Shown here: one piece after another, positions 1 to 11,226 of the stretch
Position numbering within the stretch: position 1 is the stretch's first letter
Layout of the letters: each line of letters starts with the position of its first letter
From: Taxillus chinensis
Lineage: Eukaryota; Streptophyta; Magnoliopsida; Santalales; Loranthaceae
Direction of reading: 5' to 3'
Length of the DNA stretch: 64,000 nucleotides
NCBI GenBank assembly: GCA_023512835.1
Contig: CM042090.1
Coordinates: forward strand, 23,526,148 to 23,590,147
Program-made: the position numbers and the translations under genes
The notes under the pieces: model-generated
Told to the model about the DNA's origin: nothing
The model's input: only the letters and a program-made list of their open reading frames with translations
Databases searched by the model: none

Positions 1-3000
1 TGTAATTGTTGCGGAAGCGATAGTGGGTTTTTCTTCTGTTGAGTTGTCTGCAGCAGCTGTAGTCACTCTAGCTTTTTCTGCTATTGGTCTTTTGGATGAT
101 ACCTTTAGTCTAATGAAGAATCGTAAATATGATTTGTCAGCATGGATGAAATTTCTCTTACAGGTAACTGTCCCACGTTATTTATTTATTTTCCACTACT
201 TTCCTGTATCATTATTCTGCCTTCATAAAAACGTATGATTATCAACTCTTTGAGTAATCCTAATAAATGGTACTCTACAGGTGGCAGTTGCGACATTGTT
301 TTCATATTGGTTGGATAATGCAAGTATATCATCACCCTATGGCATGTATACCTTCTTGTACCTCATCTGATCAACATATTTATGATGGTAACTCACATAT
401 CTATTCTTGTGACATCCAAATTTGAGAAAAAAAAGGAGGAAACGACTTTTTCCTTTGGTTTTTTTATTGTTAAGTTTGAACCCTGGATGCTTCCTTTTCC
501 ACCCCAAGTGCCCCCCAGGGTCTTATATTTTCTGAGTTTGAGTGTCTACTTTCTGGTAGGGAAGTGGGGAAAAAACTTATATTTACGCATCTCGCAAATG
601 AAAAAACACTCTGGGATAAAATGCCAGATCTCTAATAATTTAGAGAGCATGTTAATTCGGCTATTGAATAACTGGTGGATTTTTTCTGGACATTCCAAGT
701 ACCAACAGTGATGTTTCAACTATGGGCAACAAATTTTTTTAATCTAAATTTTGGTTTATTTTCTTAAAATCCTACCTGAAATAGTTTCTGCTTCTATTGT
801 TTGAGACAATTGTGTCACAATAGCTGTTAATTTGTATTTTGTATAGATTCTGAGATTATTTAAGAACTAAATAAATATATGGTGTGAGAAAGTTCTAAAA
901 TTTGTTGTTGTGGTAAACTGGTAATGAAATAGTTAGATTTTGATGTGCATTTTGTCTATAATTTGGTCCGAGGGGCTTAGACACTTCTAAGTTCATCTTT
1001 TTTCTACATGCGTGTCTGACACAATAGAATGAGTTTCTCAGTTCCTTTGTTTTCACTGCAGGAAAATGTTGATCCCTCTACCTGCACCGCTGGGTCTTGT
1101 ATGCCCAGGAAAATATTATCTAATCCTGACTTCCTTCTGTTTTGTTTTCATGGGGCATGGGGTTAACTTAACAGATGGTCCTGATGGGCTTGCTGCAGGA
1201 ATTGCTGCATTGGCCTTTACAGCGATGGCAATAGCAGTTCTTCCCATATGTACTGGTCAGTGTGCATGTATGTTTTCAGGGTTTAAAATGTTTCCTCAAT
1301 GGAGTCTTAAAATTTTATGACTATAATGTCTTGTATTTATTTGTATGTGGTTATTATCTATAATAATTTTAGGTTGCATGGACAGCCAGTATAAAATATG
1401 TTTGTGGTTTGATTCAAATCTTGCAACTTGAGTGCTACAATTTTAAGCTCAATTATATAAATCTTATTTAAATTATAAATACTGAAATTTTATTATTTTC
1501 CAACATAGGGATAAGAATGAGAATGGATGCCCTATTGGTGCCATACGACATTTATTTACTATTTATAATAGAGCAGGGCTTACAATAAGGGAACATAAAG
1601 TGGAATTCTTTTTTTAGATACCCTAGGATTCCATGGTAGGCTCTGATACCATGTAACATGATCGAGATAAAAGTGAGAGTAGATGCCTAATGGGGTCATA
1701 TCGCATCCATTTATAATAGTGCTAAACTTACAATAATACAGTACGGAAACCATAAAGGATGATATCCTATAAGATATTCCATATCATTAATAATATTTTA
1801 ATATTTTAATATTCCAACAGTACTGCAACTTTGCAATGGCAGTTAAATGAAATAAGCCCTGGATAAAGCTTAAATCTCTGTTTTTCAATTCATTTCCTTA
1901 AGCTTGAACTGATTTATATATATATATATATATATAAATCTCATTCCTGTTGGTTCACTTTCTTGTAGTGATCCGAATTGACTTGCAATTCCAGGTTTAC
2001 TTCATATAATTATTTCAGGATGAGAACAAAAATTTGTGATGATTGCACAAATTTGTTGTAAAGTCATTATGTTGGCCATTGATTCCTTTTTATTTTCCTG
2101 CAGCAACTTCAATTAAATTCTTATATGCATAAGGTAGTGTGTTGATCATTGAGCTTCGTTTGCTGAATTACTACACAATCACATTGTAGGAAACTAATAT
2201 AGCTTAGTAAAATTAAACCAAACCAAACCATCTTTAATTCTAATATGGGTTAGTTATATGAACTAAGACATAGAAAATTTATATTTGATTTAATACACAT
2301 CCTTTTCTTTCAAATAATTTTATCTATTATCATTCTATCTTCTAAATTTAGTAATTTTATATTCTTTGCTATCACCTCCATCTTATTCATTTTCAATCTT
2401 TCTCTTAATTTTTTATCTTGTTCAATGGCAATCTTTTCATTCTTTTAACAGGTGTATCTATTGACCTATGTTCTAGATGATCAAATCGACGTAAGCGATT
2501 CACTCTTATTTGATCTTCAATCAGAGCTACCCTAATGTCACTTCGAATATCCTCATTTATAATCTTGTCCATCTTAGTCTTATCACACTTCTCAGCTACA
2601 TTAATATTCTATGTATGTTGTTTCTTAACAGTTGTCTTATAAAACCGTCTTATAAAACTGTCCTTTTAAACTTAGTAATATACTGTGGTCACAAAAAACT
2701 TTCCTTTTTAAAGTTTGCTCATCATGTCTGTTTTGTAAGCCGTAATCTGGAACTTGGTCATGTACAGTGTTTGGCATACCTTGGATAATTTAAATAGTAT
2801 CAATTGTTTGTACATTTTCAATCAGACCTTGCTATTTTTGGAGTATCGATGACTGGGGCCTGCATTGGTTTTCTTTTGCACAATCGGTACAAGGCATCTG
2901 TGTATATGGGCAATACAGGATCACTGGCACTAGGTGGAGCACTGGCTTCAATGGCTGCTTGTACAGGGATGTTCTTACCTTTATTCATTTCATCAGGATT

Positions 3001-3587
3001 CTTTGTAATAGAAGCACTATCAGTTATAATGAAGGTAATTTATGCTATTGTTATTTGTTCATCCTTTTTGTTTTCATTTGAAAACTACTCCTTTGATCAA
3101 TGAAAGAATAGGGGGACTCATTGCTACCTGACATGTAATGTTCATGAAGATGATTGAACCTCTCCACATTTGATTACTTTGTTCTTCCTGTTCTGTCCCC
3201 TTTCGTTGTGTGAATTTTATATCCTAACCACGTTTTATCTTGTTTAGTAGTAGCAGGCTAATTTTTGGGTGGGGTGGTTTACACTTCATAAATTATTGGA
3301 CGTCTTATTATTGAATTAGCACTTTTCTCGTGACTGCTGAAATATGCATTCTCATATGTAAATTCTTTTTCATTTTACTTCATAACTGATCATATTTTTT
3401 TTAGGTGTTGTACTTTAAAACCAGCAAATGCTTTCTAGGTTCTGGTCAGCGTTTCTTTTGGATTGTGCCCTTTCATCGCTACCTCAAGTTTCGTGGAATC
3501 AAAGAGCCTATCATTGTTGCCGGAGCTTATATTCTGTCCTGTTTGTTAGCTATGGTTGCTGGGTATGTGGGTCTCGTTTCAGCATAA
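1..3587 (+). CDS. Plant MraY homologue (phospho-N-acetylmuramoyl-pentapeptide-transferase-like), 3' part
   Basis: The 5' end lies outside the window. Exons read as <1-163, 281-345, 1062-1255, 2826-3034 and 3405-3587, all with GT-AG borders and a frame that stays open across each junction to the stop. MraY is a polytopic membrane enzyme that moves phospho-MurNAc-pentapeptide onto a polyprenyl phosphate; plant homologues are thought to be plastid-targeted. Family landmarks in order: GLLDD (exon 1), SPYGMKML across the exon 2/3 junction, [10 protein letters not shown] (exon 3), [20 protein letters not shown] (exon 4), and [15 protein letters not shown] followed by hydrophobic segments (exon 5). 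Several motif residues differ from the bacterial consensus: GDTGSL reads GNTGSL, HHH reads HRY, DGLDG reads DGPDG. The frame is intact, so the gene may still be expressed, but transferase activity is doubtful. Family assignment is firm; function is not. Confidence 0.88.
1503..1819 (-). mobile_element. LTR-PBS-LTR remnant of a Copia-type retrotransposon in an intron
   Basis: Read on the minus strand, 1819 to 1652 looks like a complete short LTR: it starts TGTTGGAATATT and ends ATGTTACA (TG...CA ends). It is followed directly by TGGTATCAGAGCC (1651-1639), the usual Copia primer-binding site complementary to initiator tRNA-Met. The next 130 bases (about 1636-1503) align again with the LTR, for example the blocks around ATTTATAATAG and CTTACAATAA, with clear divergence. 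Almost no internal sequence remains between the two LTR-like copies. The element sits in intron 3 of the MraY homologue, opposite to the gene. Confidence 0.6.
1915..1937. repeat. (TA)n microsatellite
   Basis: Eleven or so TA units in the large intron of the MraY homologue. Similar TA tracts occur near 11185-11225, 13681-13710, 19569-19586, 20140-20176, 26745-26763, 42758-42775 and 56251-56287. Confidence 0.95.
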
Positions 3588-4411
3588 TTTCTTTTTCTTT
3601 TCTGTTTTGGTAGAAAAAATCTCACCCTTTCCTATGAGTTGGTACTGGAAAATATAATAATTTACTCATTTATTATTATTATTATTGGGTAAAGCATTTA
3701 TTTCTTCGTTAAAAATATTTCTCTAGAGATAGTAGCATGACTGCAGTAGTGATAAAAAGGTCCCGGATTTCATTTAACTTTTGGATACATTGTTGTGGTC
3801 CCACCCTCCCTAATTAAGTTACACTAATTTATATAAAGTAAATTATTGGATTTATTTTTCTGATGAGGGAACTACTTTAGTATTAGCATTTAATTTAACT
3901 GTTTGATCACCAAATAACTCAAACAAAAAATCATAAGCACTTTGTGATTTCGCAAAGGAATGAGGTATATTAATCTGGAGGTTATGCCACCTCATTGATC
4001 GGTCTTGTATAGAAATTTTATGTAATCTGTTTTACCAATTGTTGGAATTTATCCCACCTAACTAAATTATAAGAAATGTTTGTATTAGATGAAGATAAGT
4101 ATGCCCTTAATGAGATTATTGAATAATTTAAAATATTTGTACTTCACCAATGAATGTAGAATCATGTCAGTTTAAATTTTTAAAACACATAATATTAGAG
4201 TAAAATAAAATAAACACAAGGATTTATACTAGTTCAACAACCATCTTAGTTACTTCACTTTTGCATGCATAGCATTTGAGCTATAATATGATAGTTGGAT
4301 TACAAACTATGTGCATGTTTGGGATTGGGATTGAAATTTGCTTGGGAAAAGAAATGATATATTTTCATCCTTTGTTTGATATTTGATATGAACTACCATA
4401 TGTGATTTTCA

Positions 4412-4690
4412 GAGTATTTACATTGAATTAGCTGTTGCTATCTTTAAAATTTAATGAAAATTATATTTTTTATCACTTTAAAATATTATTCATAATCTCA
4501 CATTGGATTAGCCATTAAGTTTATTAAAATAATAATATGATACGAAAAAAAAGAAAGAGGAAAGAGAGGAAAAATAAAATATTAAAATAAGACTTTGATA
4601 AATGTAAAATAATTTTTCAAATTCGAAGAATTCAATAAAATTAGTGTACTTCATAATTATAACTTTAGGCTTTTGGCTAATTTAATATAG
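4412..4690. mobile_element. Possible AT-rich MITE
   Basis: The left end has GTATTTACATTGAATTAGC and the right end, read in reverse complement, has CTATATTAAATTAGCC, an imperfect terminal inverted repeat. The phrase CACATTGGATTAGCCA recurs inside. The body is AT-rich and non-coding. No clean target duplication could be fixed, so this remains tentative. Confidence 0.35.
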
Positions 4691-5982
4691 TTTTATTCTT
4701 CATATCTTTATAAAATTATGTATTTACAGATGATAATGGCTAGTTTAATGTTAATGTTTTAATGGAATTCATTTTATATTGGTTTGACTAAAATACTATC
4801 AAAATAAAAAATATTTTTATATAAACTTATAATAAATTAATTTTTCAAACTATTTTAAAATCATAACACGTTAAAGCATTAACGCATCTTCAATACTCTC
4901 CCAAGTTGCTCCCTATATATTGCTAAGCTTTATTACTTTTTAAATTAATTTTATTAATATTTTAATGCAACAAAGTATTAATTAATTATGTAAAAGATAA
5001 TTATTTAAGTAAATTATTTTAAAAATAAATAATAAAATATTATATAATTACTTCAAATAAAAAAATATGATTGAAAGAAATTATTAAAAATAATTAGTTG
5101 AATTAATTTTTATCTCAAAAAGCAACTAAATAAGGAGGGTCGAAGTTATCTTATAATTATTTTTTTAGAAATGGCTAGGCTGAAAATCTTTGAAGACAGG
5201 CGTCACCAAAATGGCATGCATGTATGGAAACACATACAACTGCACCAACTGAAAGAGAAACTGTTGATGAGGGAGTTGGGAAAAGCATTGTCATGTGAGC
5301 AAGACTAACAGCAGATTAGTAGCAAAATTTGCTAAAGCGAAAGTTTAAATTTTGTTGCTAAAGAGAAAGTTAAAATCATGTGAGCAATGGGAAAGTTTTG
5401 AATAATGAATCATCCTTATTAAAGTGGTATTATTTTCCTTTTGTTCTTATTATCTTCGTTAGTATTTTGAACTTCAACTTGATCGATAATGTTTGTACTA
5501 CATATTCATAATATCTTAGGAAATGCTAAAGCAATGCATCTGTATTTTCCTTGATGTCGTGACAGTCTGAGGAATAACTCTAAAATTCTTTAATAAGGTG
5601 CTTTTTAACATTGATAATACTATGCAACCTGTCTAGTAACGTAGGATAACCATGTTGTGGACCTGTGGTGGCATTGTGTTGAGAAGTTCAGATCTGTCCT
5701 ACCCTGAGTTGACAGTTTTACATTTGATGTTGTGTTTTTTTAAGTTCAGATCTGTGCTTCCCTCCATGAACTTTTTTTGTTAAATGAATTTCGTCCGTAA
5801 AACGTTGTTGATTGGTCTTTGATGCAAGATACAAAATTAAAAGGGTGATTTTTTTCTGTTTCTTTATAATAGATGGGTAGGTATTATTCAAACAAAAATA
5901 TAGATAGCTCTGACACATAAAATATGTAACCATTAACCAGACGAGTTAGAATTTAAGCCCCTTTAAATATATGTTTTTTAAA

Positions 5983-6290
5983 AATTTAGAGAAAATTTTA
6001 ACTATTAGATAAAAAGTTATACTGGTTCTTTGAATTGTAAAATTTAGAAATTAAAAATAAAAATTAAAGAAAAAATCTTGGATCACTATTTATTCTTTAA
6101 ATATTTATTATTATATTACTTAATATATGTGCATAGTTATAATAAATGCAAGAGGTAAAAAATAATAAATATAAAATATAAAATTATAATTTAAAAGAAC
6201 AGAAATAGAAATAGAAAATAAAATCTTGATGATAAATAAGATATATTAAATAGGATATTATTTATTTTCTAAAATAGAGAGAAATTATGA
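5983..6290 (+). repeat. Dispersed AT-rich repeat, copy A (pair with 30701-31030)
   Basis: This block aligns along its whole length, in the same orientation, with 30701-31030. Shared landmarks are an opening AATTTAGA segment, ACTATT(T/C)AT followed by CTTTAAATATT-like sequence, TTATTATATT(A/T)CTTAATA, a run of AATAAATAT-type sequence, GATAAATAA(G/A)ATATAT and a closing AAAATAGAGA. Size, AT content and lack of coding point to a MITE or another small non-autonomous element. Confidence 0.6.
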
Positions 6291-7189
6291 AACTGATGGG
6301 AAAAACAACAATTGAGCTACTAGATTAAGCCAGAACTTCGACCAAGTCTGGCGAGATGTCTCCGGTTGAATAAATTTAGTAGGGAGTTCTTATCAAAAAA
6401 TAAAATAAAATAATTTATAGAGGTAGAATTTTTAATCGGTGCCAGAAAGGGTGACATCAACCCTAAATTATTTGAAAATGAGTAAAGAACCACCCACTGA
6501 AGTTTTTGACGCCAGATATCCCTATAATGAGATATATTAGTTGGGTATTTTATTCGGTTGTTTTTTGCGGGATGCAAAACATAAACACTAGGGTTGTGGT
6601 ACTTATTACATTATAATTTGAATATTCCAACTTTTATTTATATTAAGTTGAATGATTGATAAATGTATTAATCTTATAATTTTGTTGAATTAAATTAAAC
6701 CACTTTGAGGGAGACGAACCAAATCGAATCCAAGTCCTTGTAAATTTTAGAACTCAAACCTAAGCAGAGCTTGAACCTGACTAAATTTAAATAAATTAGA
6801 CTAGAATCAGTTCTAGCAGCCCTTGTTTCATTTATGCTTGTCGACGACGAGTAAGAGTAATTGGTATAAATTCTGCATATTTTTATTAGTTTGAATAATT
6901 ATTTTAATAAAAAATTTTAAAATTTTACTTTTCAAATTATTTGTTTTACTAAAAAAATATTAAAATAAATCATCTCTTTTTATATTTAACGTATTATTAT
7001 TTACTTTTTATGTATTAAGAAATTATATTTTTTATTATCACGTTTATTTTTTTATTTTTAAATAAAGAGTTACGCTTAGAGAGTGACGGAAATAATAGGA
7101 CTTAGAAAGAAATTATAATTGTTAAACAATATTTAATTTCAAAAGCATTAAAAAAATCAAACATCAAGAAGATCCTTTATTCAGTCTCA

Positions 7190-7530
7190 ACTATATTTTC
7201 CATTAATATTTCTTAACTTTATATATTTAAATAAAATTTTATTTTGCTAGACAAATATATATTATAAATTCAGATTAAACTCTTAATCGCTTCTTATATT
7301 ATTTAAATAATATTATATACTCATTTTTTACTTAATTATAATTTTTTGTAATTTAATATAAAATAAAAATAAAAGTTATGAAAAACATAAAAAAAAATAT
7401 AAGTGAAATTTTTTATATAAATTAATAATTATAAAAATAAACAGTAATTTTTAATATATTAAAAAATACTATAGAACTCTAAAGAAAAAATTAAATATAA
7501 GATTTGTATCGTGATTTTATAATTTTTTAT
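7190..7530 (+). repeat. Dispersed AT-rich repeat, copy C (pair with 12545-12910)
   Basis: It aligns with 12545-12910 in the same orientation. The clearest anchors are TATGAAAAACATAAA, AATTTAATA, an AATAATTATA block and AAAA(G/A)TTAAATATA near the right end. Identity is modest and the boundaries are approximate. Most likely an old MITE family; not coding. Confidence 0.45.
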
Positions 7531-8170
7531 TTAAAAAAAAAAACAGTTTAACCTACTACTAGGATATGCTTAAGCTGCATATCCCCCGAACTTCACACGT
7601 CATAGGAAGTTTAATGTGTGGCAACGTACCGTACAGCAGCTGTACAAATGAGATTTTCTCGGATGTCTAAACCCAAATCCCAGAAACATAACTCAAGATT
7701 TGAAGACTAGGAACCAAAAAAAAAACTTAAATTTGGCTGCATTGTTGATCCTTGAAGGGAAGCAGTAAGAGAGGCACACATTGGAAATCTAGAGTAGATT
7801 AGTCATCATCGAACTCGATTCTCTGCCTGTCTCTCAGCTGCCTTCCTCCTAAAAAAGAATCCCACCTTAAAGCAGCGCTAATCTTCAACCAACCTACAGC
7901 AGTTGCCTTCCTCCCGACAAAGAAGCCACATTATCACCTTATCCAGCAGCTGTTTATCAATCGACAGAAGAAAAGTACAAGGGCTTGTATTAGTGTAGAT
8001 ATGTGCATCTTATGGGGGCTGAGGGGCACACAATTGGCATATAAATCATGTCATTTTTATTTGTGTAACTGTGATCTATCTAAAAGTAGAAAAAAATTTA
8101 AAATACCAATACCGTGAAAAATGTTCTAACAATTATTTTAATCGACCTCGTATGATTTTGTATGACAATA

Positions 8171-8307
8171 TATTAAGGGCAATATAGTACTTTGCCTTAA
8201 TGGGCCTTCGTGCGTCTATATAACCACTTGATGTACTCTGTAACAAATGATTGATTTCATAATGAAATAAAATTTTCTTTTCAGATTCTGTTTCTGTCTT
8301 TTTGATA
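8171..8307 (+). repeat. 5' LTR of the Copia element
   Basis: It starts TATTAAGGGCAATATAG and ends TTTTTGATA, so the ends are TAT...ATA rather than TG...CA if the CAATA duplication is taken as the border. It contains CTATATAACC, a plausible TATA box, and AATGAAATAAAA, a plausible polyadenylation region. Confidence 0.88.
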
Positions 8308-8380
8308 TGGTATCAGAGCAAAGCAACCTCTAATTAGGGTTCTTAGACACTACCGCTGCAAGTTCGAATCCGGTGATCAA

Positions 8381-9037
8381 GATGCCAGTTTCTACCGGAA
8401 TCACACCGAGTCTTGAAGATTCATCAAATCCGTACTACCTCCACCATGCTGAAACCCAGGCCAGGTCTTGGTGTCGCAACCTCTCATGGGAGACAACTAC
8501 CCAAGTTGGAGTCGAGCAATGACGCTCGCTCTTTTTGCCAAGAACAAGCAAGGGTTCATCGATGGAACCTTACCTGAACCCCTTGATGCTGATCCTATCA
8601 CGTTACATTCTTGGAATCGCAGTAATGCGATTGTCGTTTCTTGGATTCTAAATTCCATATCCAAGGACATCTCAGCAAGCCTCATCTATGTGACGTCTGC
8701 TAGAGTGATCTGGCAGGACCTCAAGGATCGGTTTGAGCAGAGCAATGGACCAAAGTTGTATCAACTCAGGCGAGATTTAATGAACATCAGGCAAGAACGC
8801 TCCTCAATCAGCATCTATTTCACCAAGTTGAAGACAATTTGGGAAGAACTCAACCACCATCGACCAGCCTGTTCTTGTACCTGTGGAGGTATGCAGCTTG
8901 TCTTGGATCATTACGCTACTGAGTATGTAATGGCTTTCCTGATGGGGCTCGATGACTCGTATTCTCATATACGAGGTCAGATTTTACTTATGAAGCCGAT
9001 CCCTTCCATCAATCATGTTTTCTCGTTACTGGTTTAA
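8381..9037 (+). pseudogene. Copia Gag fragment (UBN2-type), frameshifted
   Basis: An ATG at 8381 opens a frame with NPYYLHHAE, the usual N-terminus of this plant Copia Gag family. The continuation, VSQPLMGDNYPSWSRAM, is in another frame, so a one-base indel near 8450-8465 breaks the protein. From there the frame runs to a TAA at 9035-9037 and includes FIDGTLPEP, WILNSIS, LYQLRRDLMNIRQ, YFTKLKTIWEELN and FLMGLDDSY, the typical capsid-like region. The zinc knuckle is absent. The downstream RNase H segment is in the same frame, so the TAA is all that separates the two after the deletion. Confidence 0.85.
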
Positions 9038-9040
9038 GAA

Positions 9041-9805
9041 GAGCAACAACGACAACCAAGAACCCCCATGGATCCCACACTCAAGCTGAATACATCTGAT
9101 GGCAGCCCATTGTCTACTGATCTGTGTTCTTCCTATCGTCGCTTGGTAGGAAAATTACTTTATCTTACCTTAACTCGCCCTGACATTTGCTTCGCCGTAC
9201 ACTGTCTTACTCAATTTCTTGCTACACCTCGTACTCCTCATCTCCAAGCTGCTAACAGGCTTCTTCGTTACCTAAAAGGTAGCCCAGGGCAAGGCCTCTT
9301 ATTCTCCCCTCATACTTCATTCCATCTGCGAGCTTTTTCAGACGCCGATTGGGGTTCTTGCGTTGACACGCGTCGGTCAACCACCGGCTTTTGTGTTTTT
9401 CTTGGCGATTCCCTCATCTCCTGGAAAGCAAAGAAACAGGCGACAGTCTCTCGGTCTTCGGCCGAAGCTGAGTACCGTGCTATGGCCTCAACTGCTGCAG
9501 AGCTTATATGGCTTCAGCAATTGCTCATCGATTTTCAGACCCCACCTTCTCCTATACCTTCCTTGTTCTGTGACAGCCAAGCGGCAATACATATAGCTTC
9601 CAATCCTACATTCCACGAGCGGACAAAGCACATTGAGATTGACTGCCATTTCGTGCGTGATAGGGTGACTTCTGGTGCACTCCGTCTTCTGCCTGTTCGG
9701 TCTCATGATCAATTGGCTGACCTTTTCACTAAAGCTCGGCCATCTACGCTTTTATTTTCCTTCTTACACAAGATGGCTGTATATAATGCCTACGTGCCAT
9801 CTTGA
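9041..9805 (+). pseudogene. Copia RT C-terminus and RNase H fragment
   Basis: The frame begins in the region TPMDPTLKL, which in intact elements lies at the end of the reverse transcriptase, then SYRRLVGKLLYLTLTRPDI, and continues into RNase H: FSDADWGSC, RRSTTGFCVFLG, SWKAKKQ, SRSSAEAEYRAM, CDSQAAIHIASNP, ERTKHIEIDCHFVRD and the C-terminal DQLADLFTKA. The catalytic acidic residues of RNase H (D in DADWG, E in AEAEYR, D in CDSQ) are present. It is directly preceded by gag sequence, so several kilobases of pol have been lost. The stop is 14 bases before the polypurine tract. Confidence 0.9.
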
Positions 9806-9812
9806 GGGGGTG

Positions 9813-9950
9813 TATTAAGGGCAATATAGTACTTTGCCTTAATGGGCCTTCGTGTGTCTATATAACCACTTGATGTACTCTTTAACAAATGATTGATTTC
9901 ATAATGAAATAAAATTCTCTTTTTCAGATTCTGTTTCTGTCTTTCTGATA
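9813..9950 (+). repeat. 3' LTR of the Copia element
   Basis: 138 bp, about 97% identical to 8171-8307 by eye. It is preceded by the purine tract GAGGGGGTG and followed by the CAATA target duplication. Confidence 0.88.
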
Positions 9951-11179
9951 CAATATATATTCAGCCATATAGTTCTCTCACTTGCCATTGTAGGTAAGTG
10001 CTACAAGTTCAATGATAAGTTTCAATGTTAAATTTTACATGTTTAAACATGAATAAATAATCAAGTAAATATAATAAGTTATTTTATTATAAGCAATAAT
10101 AATTACCTCCAAGTGTCATCTTCAAAAAGACAGCATCTATCATAGTCAGTAGTCACCAAACAATATCCCAAAGCAAATAACAACTTAATGTTTACCGTAG
10201 CATTTAAGATAACATTTAACAACATGGCTTTCATCATAGTTTTTACCAATATCATAATTAGCATTCATATAACCAAGCTTCCATTCTGTTCGCACCCTTA
10301 AAGGAACCCCTGAAACACTCCAGCAGCCCTTCAAATTCCTCACATGAGACAATGCCCTTCAATTACGCTCTCACCAACCCCCCCATGTCGCTACCGTGCC
10401 TGTAGCCTCCGACGGAACCACTAACAACACCGCCTCACCCGGGGCAAACAAACCCAAACCTCACCAGCAGCTCTCCAGCCCCGACCAGGACCTCCAAACA
10501 CCTCACCTACCCCAGGACGGACCGCATCATCCCTCCTCCATCTTCGCCCAACCTCTGCAAGTTACGGCCTAGCCCAGACAAGCCTCCTCACGACAAGGTT
10601 AGCCTCTAGAGACAATAAGGCCAGACTGCCGGACAAACTCAGACCTTCGAACTCCTATAATCGGCCAACATGGGCGTGGAGAGTGAAAAAGAGAGAATCG
10701 AAAATGTACACTCCCTTACTCAACTTTTTGTTTTTTGTTTTTTTAAAGTTGTTGTTCTTCAAAAATCCTTAATTTATTCCCAAACGTTAAAGAACCTTAA
10801 CTTAACAAATTCAATCCTAATTTCTACAATTCCGAAGCATGAAAATACAAATTCAACAGCAAGGAGCTTCTTACAAATCCTAGGAAACATTTATAAGAAG
10901 AAACATAGAGAAAAGAGGGAGGTAGAGCTTCTCCTACCTCGAGTGTTCATATATGAATTTTTGAGAAGAAGAAGATCACTGCTGTCGTCATCTCCGGCGA
11001 ATTTTTCCGCTCCAGCAATGTCCGGTGAAGCAGCGGTCCTTCTCAAATCTCAAATTTATCTGAACTCTACTCCCTCTCTGTTCGTTCTCTCTTTCCCTGC
11101 TGCCGGCAGTGAAGAGGCACTGTAATTTTTTTAATAAACAATTCATCCGACTCCGTTCTGACATAGATTATCAAGATGC

Positions 11180-11226
<47 letters not shown>

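Larger units (their letters stand above)
3588..8170. other. AT-rich intergenic stretch with MITE-like repeats
   Basis: No credible gene is visible. Short open frames here (for example minus strand 5718-5933 and 6320-6577) show no family features and no splicing partners. The stretch contains several AT-rich repeat units listed separately (4412-4690, 5983-6290, 7190-7530) and ends at the target duplication of the Copia element. A less AT-rich patch at 7560-8030 shows nothing recognisable. Confidence 0.7.
8171..9950 (+). mobile_element. Internally deleted Copia LTR retrotransposon (LTRs, PBS, gag, RNase H)
   Basis: Two near-identical direct repeats bound the element: 5' LTR 8171-8307 (137 bp) and 3' LTR 9813-9950 (138 bp), differing at about four bases and one indel. 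The 5-base sequence CAATA occurs directly outside both (8166-8170 and 9951-9955), as expected of a target-site duplication. TGGTATCAGAGC at 8308-8319 is the Copia primer-binding site; a G-rich polypurine tract (GAGGGGGTG) precedes the 3' LTR. The interior is only about 1.5 kb: a gag region then the RNase H end of pol. Protease, integrase and most of reverse transcriptase are missing. The close LTR match suggests a fairly recent insertion. The element cannot be autonomous. Confidence 0.9.

Noticed and set aside
4880..5160. Another AT-rich block that might be a MITE (GCATCTTCAATACTC left end, GGGTCGAAGTTATC right end)
   Set aside because: The ends match poorly as inverted repeats and no target duplication was found.
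10670..11125. 151-codon open frame after the GC-rich island
   Set aside because: No family motif, no signal or repeats of note, low coding character, and no splicing partner; likely chance.
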